From positions 124,001 to 188,000 of the forward strand of contig NZ_JWLI01000011.1 of the NCBI RefSeq assembly GCF_000813965.1: a stretch of 64,000 nucleotides of DNA. The letters run 5' to 3'. The DNA comes from Leisingera sp. ANG-M7. GTDB lineage: Bacteria; Pseudomonadota; Alphaproteobacteria; Rhodobacterales; Rhodobacteraceae. Shown here piece by piece: positions 1 to 8,507 of this stretch (positions are counted from its first letter, which is position 1; each line of letters begins with the position of its first letter). The notes below the pieces were generated by a model. It was not told where the DNA came from. It made no database searches and saw only the letters and a program-made list of their open reading frames with translations. The position numbers and the translations under genes were made by a program.

Positions 1-831
1 CTGTTTCTAGTGCCGTTTGCCATTGTCTTGAAAATCGCTCTGTCGGATGCCGCGGTGGCCCGGCCGCCCTACTTCCCGCAGTTTGACTGGGCCGAAGGCA
101 TCGCTGCCTTCATCGCTGAGCTGGACTTTGAGAACTTCGTCTGGCTGACCGAAGACGACCTTTATTGGAAGGCCTATCTCAGTTCCCTGAAAATCGCGGT
201 TATCTCGACCTTCTTCACTCTGCTAGCAGGCTACCCCATCGCCTATGGCATGGCGCGCGCGCCCGAGGAGTGGCGCCCCACCCTGATGATGCTGGTGATT
301 CTGCCCTTCTGGACGTCCTTCCTGATCCGCGTCTATGCGTGGATGGGCATCCTGTCGAACGAGGGGTTCCTGAACCAGTTCCTGATGTGGATCGGGGTGA
401 TCTCTGAACCGCTGACCATCCTCAACACAAACTCCGCGGTCTATATCGGCATCGTCTATACCTACCTGCCGTTTATGATCCTGCCGGTCTATTCGGCGCT
501 GGAGCGGCTGGACGGCTCTCTGATCGAGGCTGCCGAGGACCTTGGCTGCTCGCGCCTCACCGCCTTCTGGCTGGTGACCATTCCGCTGTCCAAGACAGGC
601 ATTATCGCCGGCAGTTTTCTAGTCTTCATCCCGGTGCTGGGCGAGTTTGTGATCCCGTCCTTGCTGGGTGGATCCGATACCCTGATGATCGGCAAGGTTT
701 TGTGGGAAGAGTTCTTCTCCAACCGCGACTGGCCGGTGGCATCTGCGGTTGCGGTGGTGCTGCTGCTGCTCCTGGTGATCCCGATCGTGCTGTTCCAGCG
801 CAACCAGCAAAAACAGCAGGAGGCAGAGTAA
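1..831 (+). CDS. ABC transporter permease, PotB-like (5' end outside window)
   Basis: Inner-membrane permease of a polyamine-type (spermidine/putrescine family) ABC importer. The reading frame is open from the first base (LFLVPFAIVL...), so the true start lies upstream. Several hydrophobic segments are visible, and the cytoplasmic EAA loop that docks the ATPase is present (EAAEDLGCSRLTAFWLVTIP). The stop codon overlaps the ATG of the next permease (TAATG), so the two are translationally coupled, as in potB-potC. The ATPase and binding protein are presumably upstream. The exact substrate is inferred from family and from the downstream amine oxidoreductase; putrescine, spermidine or another amine is possible. 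Confidence 0.88.
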   Translation: MFLVPFAIVLKIALSDAAVARPPYFPQFDWAEGIAAFIAELDFENFVWLTEDDLYWKAYLSSLKIAVISTFFTLLAGYPIAYGMARAPEEWRPTLMMLVILPFWTSFLIRVYAWMGILSNEGFLNQFLMWIGVISEPLTILNTNSAVYIGIVYTYLPFMILPVYSALERLDGSLIEAAEDLGCSRLTAFWLVTIPLSKTGIIAGSFLVFIPVLGEFVIPSLLGGSDTLMIGKVLWEEFFSNRDWPVASAVAVVLLLLLVIPIVLFQRNQQKQQEAE

Positions 832-1646
832 TGAACCGTATGAGCTGGTTTAACGCCGTATCGCTGACCCTGGGCTTTGCCTTCCTCTACATCCCGATGG
901 TGATCCTGGTGATCTTCAGCTTCAATGAAAGCAAGCTGGTCACCGTCTGGGCCGGATTCTCAACCAAATGGTACGGAGAACTTCTGGAGAACGAGGCGTT
1001 CCTGAACGCTGCTTGGGTGACCATCAAGGTGGCGGTGTTCTCTTCCACGATGGCGACTGTGCTGGGCACCATTGCTGCCTATGTTCTGGTGCGCGGCGGG
1101 CGATTCATGGGGCGGACGCTGTTTTCCGGCATGATCTATGCGCCGCTGGTGATGCCCGAAGTGATCACCGGCCTGTCGCTGCTCTTGCTGTTTATCGGCA
1201 TCGGTCTGGACCGCGGGGTGTTCACTATCGTGCTGGCGCATACGACATTCGCGATGTGCTATGTCTCGGTAGTGGTGTCCTCCCGCCTGGTGACCTTCGA
1301 CCGCTCGCTGGAGGAAGCAGCGCTGGACCTCGGCTGTTCGCCAGCGGAGGCATTCCGGCTGGTAACCCTGCCGATCATTGCGCCTGCGGTGATTTCCGGC
1401 TGGCTGCTGGCCTTCACCCTGTCGCTGGATGATCTGGTGATCGCCTCCTTCACCTCCGGCCCCTCAGCCACCACCCTGCCGATCAAGATCTTCTCAGCGG
1501 TGCGCCTGGGCGTCAGCCCTGAAATCAACGCGCTGTCGACGATCATGATCTCGATTGTCACTGTCGGCGTCATCACTGCCTCGCTGGTGACCAAACACCA
1601 GGTGGCCCGCCAAAAGCGCGAGGAACAGGCCGCGGAGCGGGCCTGA
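831..1646 (+). CDS. ABC transporter permease, PotC-like
   Basis: Second membrane subunit of the same importer, 271 residues, the usual PotC size. I chose the ATG that overlaps the upstream stop; a longer in-frame extension exists but would run inside the previous gene. The N-terminus has a hydrophobic segment (FLYIPMVILVIFSF), followed by further membrane helices and an EAA loop (EEAALDLGCSPAEAFRLVTL). Its TGA overlaps the ATG of the FAD oxidoreductase (TGATG), placing transport and amine oxidation in one operon. The heterodimer with the first permease would form the channel; substrate remains inferred. Confidence 0.9.
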   Translation: MNRMSWFNAVSLTLGFAFLYIPMVILVIFSFNESKLVTVWAGFSTKWYGELLENEAFLNAAWVTIKVAVFSSTMATVLGTIAAYVLVRGGRFMGRTLFSGMIYAPLVMPEVITGLSLLLLFIGIGLDRGVFTIVLAHTTFAMCYVSVVVSSRLVTFDRSLEEAALDLGCSPAEAFRLVTLPIIAPAVISGWLLAFTLSLDDLVIASFTSGPSATTLPIKIFSAVRLGVSPEINALSTIMISIVTVGVITASLVTKHQVARQKREEQAAERA

Positions 1647-2965
1647 TGCGCCGGATCTTCTCCGGCTACGCCTATGGTCCCGGCCCGCGCAGCAACTGCT
1701 GGTGGGACGAGACCATCCCGGCGCCGGACTGGCCTGTGCTGGAAGGGGAAACTGCCGCCGATGTGGCTATCATCGGCGGCGGTTTCACCGGCATATCCGC
1801 AGCCCTGCATCTGACCGAAAGCGGTGCCTCAGTTGTTTTGCTGGAGGCAGAAACTCCCGGCTGGGGCGCCTCTGGTCGAAATGGCGGGTTCTGCTGCCTT
1901 GGCGGCTCGAAACTGTCCAGCGGCACGATGCGCAGGGTTTTCGGCAAACCCGCCGCTGACACCTATGACGCCAGCGAAGTGGCTGCTGTAAACCTTGTGA
2001 AGGAGCTGCTGGAAGCACACGCCATTGACGCAGACACCCATTCGCACGGGGAAACCCAGCTTGCACACAATGAGAAGGCCGCCCGCCGTCTGTCTGCCCG
2101 GGCAGAGGAGATGCGAAGGGCTGGCGAGGAGACGGATTTCCTCTCCCGTCATCAACTGGCTGAGCATGGGTTGAACGGCAGTTTTCATGCAGCGCTGACA
2201 ACGTCGGCAGGTTTTGCCCTGAACCCTCGCAAGTATCTGTTCGGCCTGGCAGCTGCAGCCGAAGAAGCAGGCGCCAGACTATTTCAGAACAGCCCGGCTC
2301 AGTCTGTTAAGCAAGCAGGCAGCGGCTATGAAATAAAGACTAACAAGGGAAGACTGCTGGCATCCAAGGTTGTCATCGCCACCAATGGCTATTCCTCGGA
2401 AGACCTGCCAAAATGGCTAGCTGGCCGTTACATGCCCGCGCAATCCACGGTGATGGTGACTCGCGTTCTGACGGAAAAGGAGCTGAGGGCGCAAGGCTGG
2501 TTTTCGCGTCAAATGGCCTATGACACCCGCAATCTGCTGCACTACTTCCGCCTGATGCCGGACAACAGATTTCTGTTCGGGATGCGCGGCGGGCTACTGG
2601 CCTCGCCCCGCGCCGAAGCCGGAATCCGGGCTAAGCTGCGTCAGGATTTCGAGGCGACGTTCCCGGAGTGGCGGAATGTGGAAACCACCCATTGCTGGTC
2701 CGGAATGGTCTGCCTGTCACGCAATCTGGTGCCCTTCATCGGGCCGGTGCCCGGCCATTCCGGCCTATTTGCCGGTCTCTGCTATCACGGCAACGGCGTT
2801 GCAATGGGCAGCTATGCCGGACGCCTGCTCAGTGATCTGGTGCAAGGTATTCAACCGGAGCTGCCTTATTCTCCGGCGGTGCAAAAGTTGCCGCGGTTTC
2901 CATTTGGCCGCGCCCGCCGGGTCCTGATGCCGCCAGCCTATGCGGTTCTGGGCCTGATGGATTGA
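1646..2965 (+). CDS. FAD-dependent amine oxidoreductase, PuuB-like
   Basis: 439-residue DAO-family flavoenzyme. A dinucleotide-binding motif (VAIIGGGFTGISAALHL) lies near residue 40, followed by the flavin-contact stretch GWGASGRNGGF, and the C-terminal GLFAGLCYHGNGVAMGSYAG closes the FAD site. Relatives include gamma-glutamylputrescine oxidoreductase (PuuB), which oxidises a glutamylated diamine with release of ammonia and hydrogen peroxide. Coupling to the two polyamine-type permeases supports a catabolic role for the imported amine. No other Puu gene is visible here, so it could act on a different secondary amine. The 3' end overlaps the convergent phosphotransferase gene by 28 bases. Confidence 0.82.
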   Translation: MRRIFSGYAYGPGPRSNCWWDETIPAPDWPVLEGETAADVAIIGGGFTGISAALHLTESGASVVLLEAETPGWGASGRNGGFCCLGGSKLSSGTMRRVFGKPAADTYDASEVAAVNLVKELLEAHAIDADTHSHGETQLAHNEKAARRLSARAEEMRRAGEETDFLSRHQLAEHGLNGSFHAALTTSAGFALNPRKYLFGLAAAAEEAGARLFQNSPAQSVKQAGSGYEIKTNKGRLLASKVVIATNGYSSEDLPKWLAGRYMPAQSTVMVTRVLTEKELRAQGWFSRQMAYDTRNLLHYFRLMPDNRFLFGMRGGLLASPRAEAGIRAKLRQDFEATFPEWRNVETTHCWSGMVCLSRNLVPFIGPVPGHSGLFAGLCYHGNGVAMGSYAGRLLSDLVQGIQPELPYSPAVQKLPRFPFGRARRVLMPPAYAVLGLMD

Positions 2966-3753
2966 AGCGCTGCACGCTCCAGTTCATAGGCATGCCAGTC
3001 CCGCGCCCCGCCGCGTTCTGCGCGCCACAGGCAATAGGCCGCCATCCGCCAGTGAAACCACGGCTTCAGGGCCAGTGTTCTGCCCGCGACCCGAGGATCC
3101 GGGTAGGCCTGCAGGAATCTGTCTTCCTGCGATTTCGTCAGCGGCTCCCCCCGGTACATCAGCTGCATTGCCGGAGACAGGAACAACGCAAGATCTTCCG
3201 CCGGATCACCAACTTGCGGGCACTGCCAATCAATCAGCGTGAGCGTACCGTCATGCGCCAGAAGGTTGCCAGGCACCGGATCCCCGTGAATCAGCTGCGT
3301 TTGCTGCAAAGGCGGAACCCTTCCTAGCGGACGCAACTCAGTCAGCGCCTTCACGTTCGTGCATTTTTTCAGAATACCCTGGGTCTGCCGCTCCAGAGAA
3401 GCGCTGCCATTGACGCCGTCAGGCAGCCCGGGCGGCGCGGCCAAATCATGCACCCGCCCCAGAAATCGAGCCACATGGGCTGTGTTTTCTTGCCACGGGC
3501 TGCCGTTGACATGAGCGTAACACAGCCACTTTTGCCCTTCGAAGGTCCCGGTCTGAACCAGCGGCGGCACCATTCCGGTACCGGAAAGCGCCGCCAGGAT
3601 TACCCCTTCCCGCGCTGGATCATTGGAGAACAGCGGATTGGCTCCGCCTTCCGCATACAGCTTGATAACCAGCGCCCCGGCCCGCCAGACATGGTTCGAC
3701 CGCCCGCCGGTCAGACGCCGGGGGGCGGGAACATGCAGCCCGATTGCGGACAA
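2938..3753 (-). CDS. Phosphotransferase of the APH/choline kinase fold
   Basis: 271-residue kinase-like protein. The catalytic loop HGDPVPGNLL and the Mg-binding IDWQ that follows it (LTLIDWQCPQVGDPAEDLAL) are the hallmarks of aminoglycoside/choline phosphotransferases; the N-terminus carries the nucleotide-binding region (RSNHVWRAGALVIKLY). The substrate cannot be read from sequence; small-molecule alcohols such as choline, ethanolamine or sugars are typical of the family. The start is uncertain: the frame begins at a TTG with no convincing Shine-Dalgarno. It stands alone, convergent with the oxidoreductase and just downstream of the flagellar flgD gene on the same strand. Confidence 0.75.
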   Translation of the reverse strand: MSAIGLHVPAPRRLTGGRSNHVWRAGALVIKLYAEGGANPLFSNDPAREGVILAALSGTGMVPPLVQTGTFEGQKWLCYAHVNGSPWQENTAHVARFLGRVHDLAAPPGLPDGVNGSASLERQTQGILKKCTNVKALTELRPLGRVPPLQQTQLIHGDPVPGNLLAHDGTLTLIDWQCPQVGDPAEDLALFLSPAMQLMYRGEPLTKSQEDRFLQAYPDPRVAGRTLALKPWFHWRMAAYCLWRAERGGARDWHAYELERAALQSIRPRTA

Positions 3754-3862
3754 ATGCGCAAAGAAACTGGATTGGAACTGGGCTGTCAGCGGTTGCAGGG
3801 CGGTCTCCGGAGTTTGGCCGCCCTGTTCTTAGACAGTTTTTCCGCCAGCGCCTACTCCCGGA

Positions 3863-4540
3863 TTACCCGGCAGGTTCGCGCAACGCGCTGACCGAAGAGG
3901 CCAGAACCACGGAACCGCCCGGAGTGATCAGACCCACGTCACCACCTTGCATCCGGGTTTCATTCACCTTGAAGTAGACTTCAGCATGTTCCGCAAGCAG
4001 CAGATCATCGCCTTTGCGGCTTTCAACAACAAAAGTGTATTCGCCTGCTTCCAACGCATTTCCGTCATCGTCCAGCCCATTCCACTCATAGGGCTCGGCC
4101 GAGACCGGAAGTGTGACACGCTGCACTTCAGTGCCGTTTGAGTTCTTCACTACAAGTGTAACCGAATCCGCGGCTGCCGCCGGGTTAGGTGCAATAGTGA
4201 CCGAGTTGCTACCGTCGAAATGGCCTGGCGCAACTGCGCGCGCCTCCATCCCGACCCAACCCGAGAGAGCTGCCATGTTAGCCAGTCCCAGCTGCGATTG
4301 CAGACCTTCCAGAAGTGTATTGCTCTTGGTTTGCTGCTCGACCATCGAGAACTGCGCAAGCTGCGCGGCATATTCGGTCGAATCAAGCGGCTCCAAGGGG
4401 TCCTGGTTTGTCGCCTGCGCCGTCAGCATCTTTACGAATGTCTCGAAGTCCGACGACAGCCCGGAGGTTTTCTGCGATGCCGCCGGCAGCGGATTCGATT
4501 GCGCCGCGGTGCTGCCCGCGGAAGTAACTGCTGTTGTCAT
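3863..4540 (-). CDS. flgD: Flagellar hook-capping protein FlgD
   Basis: 225 residues. FlgD caps the growing hook and guides FlgE assembly outside the cell. The conserved N-terminal export and capping segment is clear (LTAQATNQDPLEPLDSTEYA, then AQFSMVEQ). The C-terminal half has the FlgD Tudor/FN3-like features (EWNGLDDDGNALEAGEYTF). It lies 4 bases after fliK on the same strand, the usual fliK-flgD pairing of hook-length control and hook cap. It marks the left end of the flagellar cluster. Confidence 0.95.
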   Translation of the reverse strand: MTTAVTSAGSTAAQSNPLPAASQKTSGLSSDFETFVKMLTAQATNQDPLEPLDSTEYAAQLAQFSMVEQQTKSNTLLEGLQSQLGLANMAALSGWVGMEARAVAPGHFDGSNSVTIAPNPAAAADSVTLVVKNSNGTEVQRVTLPVSAEPYEWNGLDDDGNALEAGEYTFVVESRKGDDLLLAEHAEVYFKVNETRMQGGDVGLITPGGSVVLASSVSALREPAG

Positions 4541-4544
4541 GTGG

Positions 4545-6269
4545 TCAAACCCTCATATCCACGCCGGCCGATCCAAGCCGGAGGTTTTGTGTTGTTTGCT
4601 CGCCGGCGGTCTCAGCGCTATCGGTCCGTGAACCCGCTGCTCCGCCAGCTTGACCGGCACCTTCGTCAGAACCGTCGCCTTCTCCGCCGCTGCCCGCCTG
4701 GCCGCCGCTGAATTCGAACGAAATGTCCTCATAGCCCATGCGGCGGAATTCCTCGGCCAGCTCATTGATGTGGCGGCGCATCAAATCGCCGGTCTCAGGG
4801 CGCTCTGTCTGGATGATCATGGTAATGCCGGTTTCACTGGTCACCACGCGCATCTTGACGTGCCCGAGCTCCTGAGGATTCAGGCTCACCTCTACCTTCT
4901 GTTCGCCTTTGGCTGCGAAAGCTTCGGCGATCTGGGCTGCAATCAACCGGGGCATTTCCGGCCGGTGCACGGAGTGCGAGCCGAACGAAGCTTCGGTCAG
5001 AAGCTGGCTCAGCCCCGGGGCCTCTCCCGAAAGCCCAAGCGCATGAAACGGCAAATCAGACTCGCCGAGTGTCTCTGTCAATCCAGCAGCCAGCAGCGGC
5101 TGAAACATGATCGAAGCTTGCGGGGTTGCCTGAACTGCGGGCACCTTGTTGACCTGGCCGGTAAGGAACGTCGCTGAACCCGGTTTTCTCTCTGCTAGAG
5201 CTTCCGCCGAAATATCCTCAGAAACCTTGATGCTGACGGAGCCAAGTTCCGAATTGCGCGATGCGTCCCGTGACGAAGACAATCCGGCGGCAAGTGCCTG
5301 CACCGCTCCTTGCGCGCCAGCGGCAACGGCCCGGGTTACGCCTTCGGGCTGCCGGACCGGCATTTGTTCAACGGCCTGCTCATTTGGCTTTCCGGAAACT
5401 GCTTTGGCCGCCAAGGCTCCCTCAACGGCCTCACTGACAGGCACACCGCCGCTAGGGGCTCTGATGCCCTTCTGTCCTGCAACGTCCATCTGAGAACGGC
5501 TGCCAGCACTTTCCGCAGCGGTCACTTTCTGGGCATCAACAGTTCCCGGAATTGCCGCTGCACTGCCAGGGGCAGCAGCCTTACCCTTATCCGATTGAAG
5601 GTCATGCGGGGGGGGCCTGTTACCGTCGGCGCGCTCAGTTTTCTGAGCCCGGGCGGTTTCAGACCTCATGTCAGGCTTCGGCGAATCGGCAGGCTGGCTG
5701 TCTCCGGCCAACCGTCCTGCCTGTACTTGTTTCGCGTCACCTTGCGCATCTGATTTTGCCGTTTCGGTCTCTGCTTCGCCAGTGAAAGGGGCTGCCTGCT
5801 GAGTCACTTTCTCCTGTGAGGGTTGGCTACCCCTAGTGCTCGCAACGTCAATAGCATCTGCGCTTTCAGCCTTTTGTGCGGCACTGGCTGTGCGCTCCGC
5901 TTGGGCTTGGCCCGCCAATTCTGTCACGCCTGAAGCACTGGTAGAAGCCTGCTCTGGCACAGGAGCAGCAATTTCGGGGGACGCTTCAGAAGCTGCGGGC
6001 AAGCCTGCCGTTTCTTCACCTTCAGAAGAACTCTCTTCGTTGCCAGCCGAGTCAACGGGCTTCGCTTCCGCCCTTTCCGCTGGTTCCGACTCAGCAGATT
6101 CGCCTTCGGGCAAACGGACTTTGCCGGCCTCTTCGCTCGGCGCCGGTTCAGCCGTCATGTAATTTGAAAAATCACTGGAACCATCTGATTTTGTTGAATT
6201 TCCTGTTGCAGTAGACGCCACTTTCCTGCCGGCAGAAGGTTCAATACCAAGGATCGAATTCATCATCAT
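4545..6269 (-). CDS. fliK: Flagellar hook-length control protein FliK
   Basis: 574 residues with the chosen ATG; an in-frame TTG lies 33 bases upstream, but the ATG has a GGA-type ribosome site. Residues 1-350 are low-complexity, rich in Ala, Glu, Ser and Gly, as expected for the exported molecular ruler. The C-terminal Flg_hook domain is well conserved (KVEVSLNPQELGHVKMRVV, then RRHINELAEEFRRMGYEDI) and would switch FlhB export specificity. A Gly/Ala/Asp-rich tail follows. The gene is divergent from the rod-binding protein gene and shares its upstream region with it. Function is inferred from the C-terminal domain and location next to flgD. Confidence 0.9.
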   Translation of the reverse strand: MMMNSILGIEPSAGRKVASTATGNSTKSDGSSDFSNYMTAEPAPSEEAGKVRLPEGESAESEPAERAEAKPVDSAGNEESSSEGEETAGLPAASEASPEIAAPVPEQASTSASGVTELAGQAQAERTASAAQKAESADAIDVASTRGSQPSQEKVTQQAAPFTGEAETETAKSDAQGDAKQVQAGRLAGDSQPADSPKPDMRSETARAQKTERADGNRPPPHDLQSDKGKAAAPGSAAAIPGTVDAQKVTAAESAGSRSQMDVAGQKGIRAPSGGVPVSEAVEGALAAKAVSGKPNEQAVEQMPVRQPEGVTRAVAAGAQGAVQALAAGLSSSRDASRNSELGSVSIKVSEDISAEALAERKPGSATFLTGQVNKVPAVQATPQASIMFQPLLAAGLTETLGESDLPFHALGLSGEAPGLSQLLTEASFGSHSVHRPEMPRLIAAQIAEAFAAKGEQKVEVSLNPQELGHVKMRVVTSETGITMIIQTERPETGDLMRRHINELAEEFRRMGYEDISFEFSGGQAGSGGEGDGSDEGAGQAGGAAGSRTDSAETAGEQTTQNLRLGSAGVDMRV

Positions 6270-6320
6270 GTTTTGTTCCAGACATTCTATCTCGACTCGC
6301 AAAGACTTAGCCCAAAGCAG

Positions 6321-6335
6321 TTACGGCAATTTTAA
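6321..6335. promoter_or_regulatory. CtrA-like box (TTAC-N7-TTAA) between fliK and flgJ
   Basis: Two tetrad half-sites, TTAC at 6321-6324 and TTAA at 6332-6335, are separated by exactly 7 bases. The consensus for the cell-cycle regulator CtrA is TTAA-N7-TTAA, so one base deviates. The site sits in the 127-base divergent promoter region of fliK and the rod-binding protein gene and could serve either. Function is inferred. Confidence 0.4.
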
Positions 6336-6396
6336 CCGGTTGCAGTGCAGTCTCGAAAAAATCGATGGAATTCGAGATCAAACCGGAGAACCGGAC

Positions 6397-6690
6397 ATGA
6401 CAGACTTGTTGCCTATCCCGCTGCAAAGCGCGGCTTCTACTGCCCCGGTGCGGCCCGTAAATAACGATCCGCTCCGCGAGGCTGCAATGGAACTGGAAGC
6501 CTCGTTTCTTGCAGAAATGCTGAAGTCTGCCGGTCTCGGCGAAGCCAGTGAAGCCTTTGGCGGCGGTGCAGGCGAAGAGCAATTCTCCAGCTTTCTGATC
6601 CGCGAACAAGCCAACCAGATTGCCCGCTCTGGCGGCATCGGCCTGGCCGAATCACTTTATCACGCATTGAAGGAGACCCAAGGTGAGTAA
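6397..6690 (+). CDS. flgJ: Rod-binding protein, FlgJ N-terminal domain only
   Basis: 97 residues from an ATG preceded by a GGAGAA ribosome site. The sequence matches the rod-binding half of FlgJ (AAMELEASFLAEMLKSAGL, then EEQFSSFLIREQANQIARSG). The peptidoglycan hydrolase domain of enterobacterial FlgJ is absent, which is normal in alphaproteobacteria, where a separate enzyme opens the wall. It would act in the periplasm as a scaffold for rod assembly. Its 3' end overlaps the next gene by 8 bases. Confidence 0.88.
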   Translation: MTDLLPIPLQSAASTAPVRPVNNDPLREAAMELEASFLAEMLKSAGLGEASEAFGGGAGEEQFSSFLIREQANQIARSGGIGLAESLYHALKETQGE

Positions 6691-7042
6691 CCCGGACCCG
6701 CAACAACTCATTGATGATCTGGATCAGATCCTGGATCAGGAACGGGCTGCCCTCATGGCAGGCGACCTGGCCAAACTGGAAGGTCTGCTCGCAAAAAAAG
6801 AAAAGATCATCGGCAAGCTGAACTCGGTTTCTGAACTCGAGAGAGAATCGCTGGAGCAGGTTCAAACCAAGCTGACACGCAACCAGGATCTCCTGGACAG
6901 CGCCATGAACGGAATCCGGTCTGTTGCAGCACGGATGGCCGAATTGCGCCGTATCCGCAAAGGGTTGGACGTCTACGATCAGTCTGGGCGCAGAACCCGC
7001 TACGGCACCCGCAGCGGTGCCAAACTGGAAAAACGGGCCTGA
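6683..7042 (+). CDS. FlgN-like flagellar export chaperone
   Basis: 119 residues, GTG start overlapping the end of flgJ. The protein is almost entirely helical and charged (DLDQILDQERAALMAGDLAK, LEGLLAKKEKIIGKLN), the pattern of the FlgN family, whose members hold the hook-associated proteins FlgK and FlgL in the cytoplasm before export. Coupling to flgJ and position just before flagellin fit. Sequence divergence in this family is high, so the assignment rests on length, helical pattern and context; a general type III export chaperone is the alternative. Confidence 0.65.
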   Translation: MSNPDPQQLIDDLDQILDQERAALMAGDLAKLEGLLAKKEKIIGKLNSVSELERESLEQVQTKLTRNQDLLDSAMNGIRSVAARMAELRRIRKGLDVYDQSGRRTRYGTRSGAKLEKRA

Positions 7043-7082
7043 GAGCAATTTGGGGAAAATTCTAAAAAACCAAATTCCGCCA

Positions 7083-7097
7083 TTAGCACTCCCTTAG
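7083..7097. promoter_or_regulatory. Degenerate CtrA-like box (TTAG-N7-TTAG) upstream of flagellin
   Basis: TTAG at 7083-7086 and TTAG at 7094-7097 are spaced by 7 bases (CACTCCC), about 150 bases upstream of the flagellin ATG. Each half deviates by one base from TTAA. The spacing matches other sites in this cluster. Function is inferred and weaker than for the perfect boxes. Confidence 0.3.
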
Positions 7098-7245
7098 CAA
7101 ATCCTGCGCCAAAGTCGCCTTGCACCTGATGAAGGGTGGCGCGGAAACCGGACGGTGGAACGCACAGTCAGAAAGACGTCACACAGCGCCCCGGAGGGGC
7201 AAGTAATTCAGGGGCCAAAGCGCCCCGCAGCTAAAGGAAAAAGCT

Positions 7246-8055
7246 ATGACCAGCATTCTGACCAACAACGGCGCAATGGTTGCTCTGCAGACCCTGAAGT
7301 CCGTGAACAACAATCTGGAAGAAACCCAGAACCAGATCTCGACCGGTAAAGAGGTCGGCATGGCGAAGGACAACTCCGCTGTCTGGGCCATCTCCAAAAC
7401 CATGGAATCCGACATTCAGGCCTACGAAGCCGTGGGCGACGCCCTGAACTTCGGCGAGGCAACTGTGGCTGTCGCCTCCTCCGGCATGGAGCAGATCGTT
7501 GAAACCCTGAAGGAAATGCGTGAACTGGCCGTTGCCGGTGTTTCGCAGAACGTTGACCACGACAAGATCGAAGCTGACCTGGCCAAGAAGAAGGAACAGA
7601 TCGAATCGATCATCGACTCCGCAAGCTTCAACGGTGCCAACCTGCTTGACACTGCTGTGACTTCGCAGCTCGACGTTCTCGGCGGCATCAGCGCGTCCGG
7701 CGATGTGATCACCGTTTCGGCAATCGACACCGGTGCATCCCTGGATACCAGCGACATCGACACTCTGACCTCCGCCAATGCTGCGGACGTTCTGACCCAG
7801 ATCGAAGCCCTGCTGACCTTTGCGATCGACAGCGCGGCCCAGCTGGGTGCGGACAGCAACCGTCTGTCCGACCAGAACGACTTCGTGTCGAAACTGACCG
7901 ACTCGCTGAAGTCCGGTGTCAGCACCATGGCAGACACCAACATGGAAGAAGCGTCGGCCCGGCTGAAAGCATTGCAGACCCAGCAGCAGCTGGCGGTGCA
8001 ATCGCTTTCGATCGCCAACCAGGCGCCGCAGACCCTGCAGCAGCTGTTCCGTTAA
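7246..8055 (+). CDS. Flagellin
   Basis: 269 residues, preceded by AAAGGAAAAAGCT as ribosome site. The conserved N-terminal D0/D1 helices (MTSILTNNGAMVALQTLKSV, then QNQISTGKEV) and C-terminal helices (QQQLAVQSLSIANQAPQTLQ) are both present. The central region is short and lacks an exposed D2/D3 domain, so this is a minimal alphaproteobacterial flagellin. Codon choice is strongly biased to C/G-ending codons, consistent with high expression. A 203-base leader precedes it, and a perfect 10-base-pair hairpin follows its stop. It is followed by the flagellin-specific regulators flaF and flbT. Confidence 0.95.
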   Translation: MTSILTNNGAMVALQTLKSVNNNLEETQNQISTGKEVGMAKDNSAVWAISKTMESDIQAYEAVGDALNFGEATVAVASSGMEQIVETLKEMRELAVAGVSQNVDHDKIEADLAKKKEQIESIIDSASFNGANLLDTAVTSQLDVLGGISASGDVITVSAIDTGASLDTSDIDTLTSANAADVLTQIEALLTFAIDSAAQLGADSNRLSDQNDFVSKLTDSLKSGVSTMADTNMEEASARLKALQTQQQLAVQSLSIANQAPQTLQQLFR

Positions 8056-8063
8056 CAGCCCTT

Positions 8064-8095
8064 ACCGGGGCGCTGATGGCGCCCCGGTCTTCCCC
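8064..8095 (+). terminator. Hairpin after flagellin gene
   Basis: Perfect 10-base-pair inverted repeat (ACCGGGGCGC / GCGCCCCGGT, arms 8064-8073 and 8079-8088) followed by a pyrimidine-rich stretch with few consecutive T. It would end or attenuate transcription after flagellin, limiting expression of flaF and flbT relative to flagellin. Confidence 0.6.
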
Positions 8096-8133
8096 TCTCA
8101 GAGAACCTGAAGAATAATACGTTAGGAAAACAC

Positions 8134-8505
8134 GTGAATGCCCTTCTGAAGGCGAAGAGTGCCTATTCGGCGGCAAAGACCCCGACCCGGACAGCTAAGA
8201 ATTTCGAGTATGAAGTGATTGCCCGTATCACCCGCAGGATGATCACGGCGACGCAAAAAGGCCGCGGCGGGTTCAATGAGCTTGCGACAGCCCTGAACGA
8301 CAACCGGAAACTCTGGTCCATTTTCACAGTAGACATCGCTTCGAAGGGCAATCCCCTGCCGGATGATCTCAAACAGAACTTGTTCGAACTGGGAGAATTC
8401 ACGAGACAACACACCACCAAAGTGCTTCAGCGCAAGGCCGATGTCCGGCCGCTGGTGGAAATCAATACGGCCATCATGCGTGGCCTCCGCAGCGGAGCAT
8501 CCTGA
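8134..8505 (+). CDS. flaF: Flagellar biosynthesis regulator FlaF
   Basis: 123 residues, GTG start (GTGAATGCC), with AGGA eight bases upstream (GTTAGGAAAAC). The FlaF core is recognisable (FEYEVIARITRRMI, NDNRKLWSIFTVDIASKGN, DLKQNLFELGEF). In alphaproteobacteria FlaF is required for flagellin secretion or synthesis and works with FlbT. Position between flagellin and flbT is the conserved order. Confidence 0.9.
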   Translation: MNALLKAKSAYSAAKTPTRTAKNFEYEVIARITRRMITATQKGRGGFNELATALNDNRKLWSIFTVDIASKGNPLPDDLKQNLFELGEFTRQHTTKVLQRKADVRPLVEINTAIMRGLRSGAS

Positions 8506-8507
8506 AT

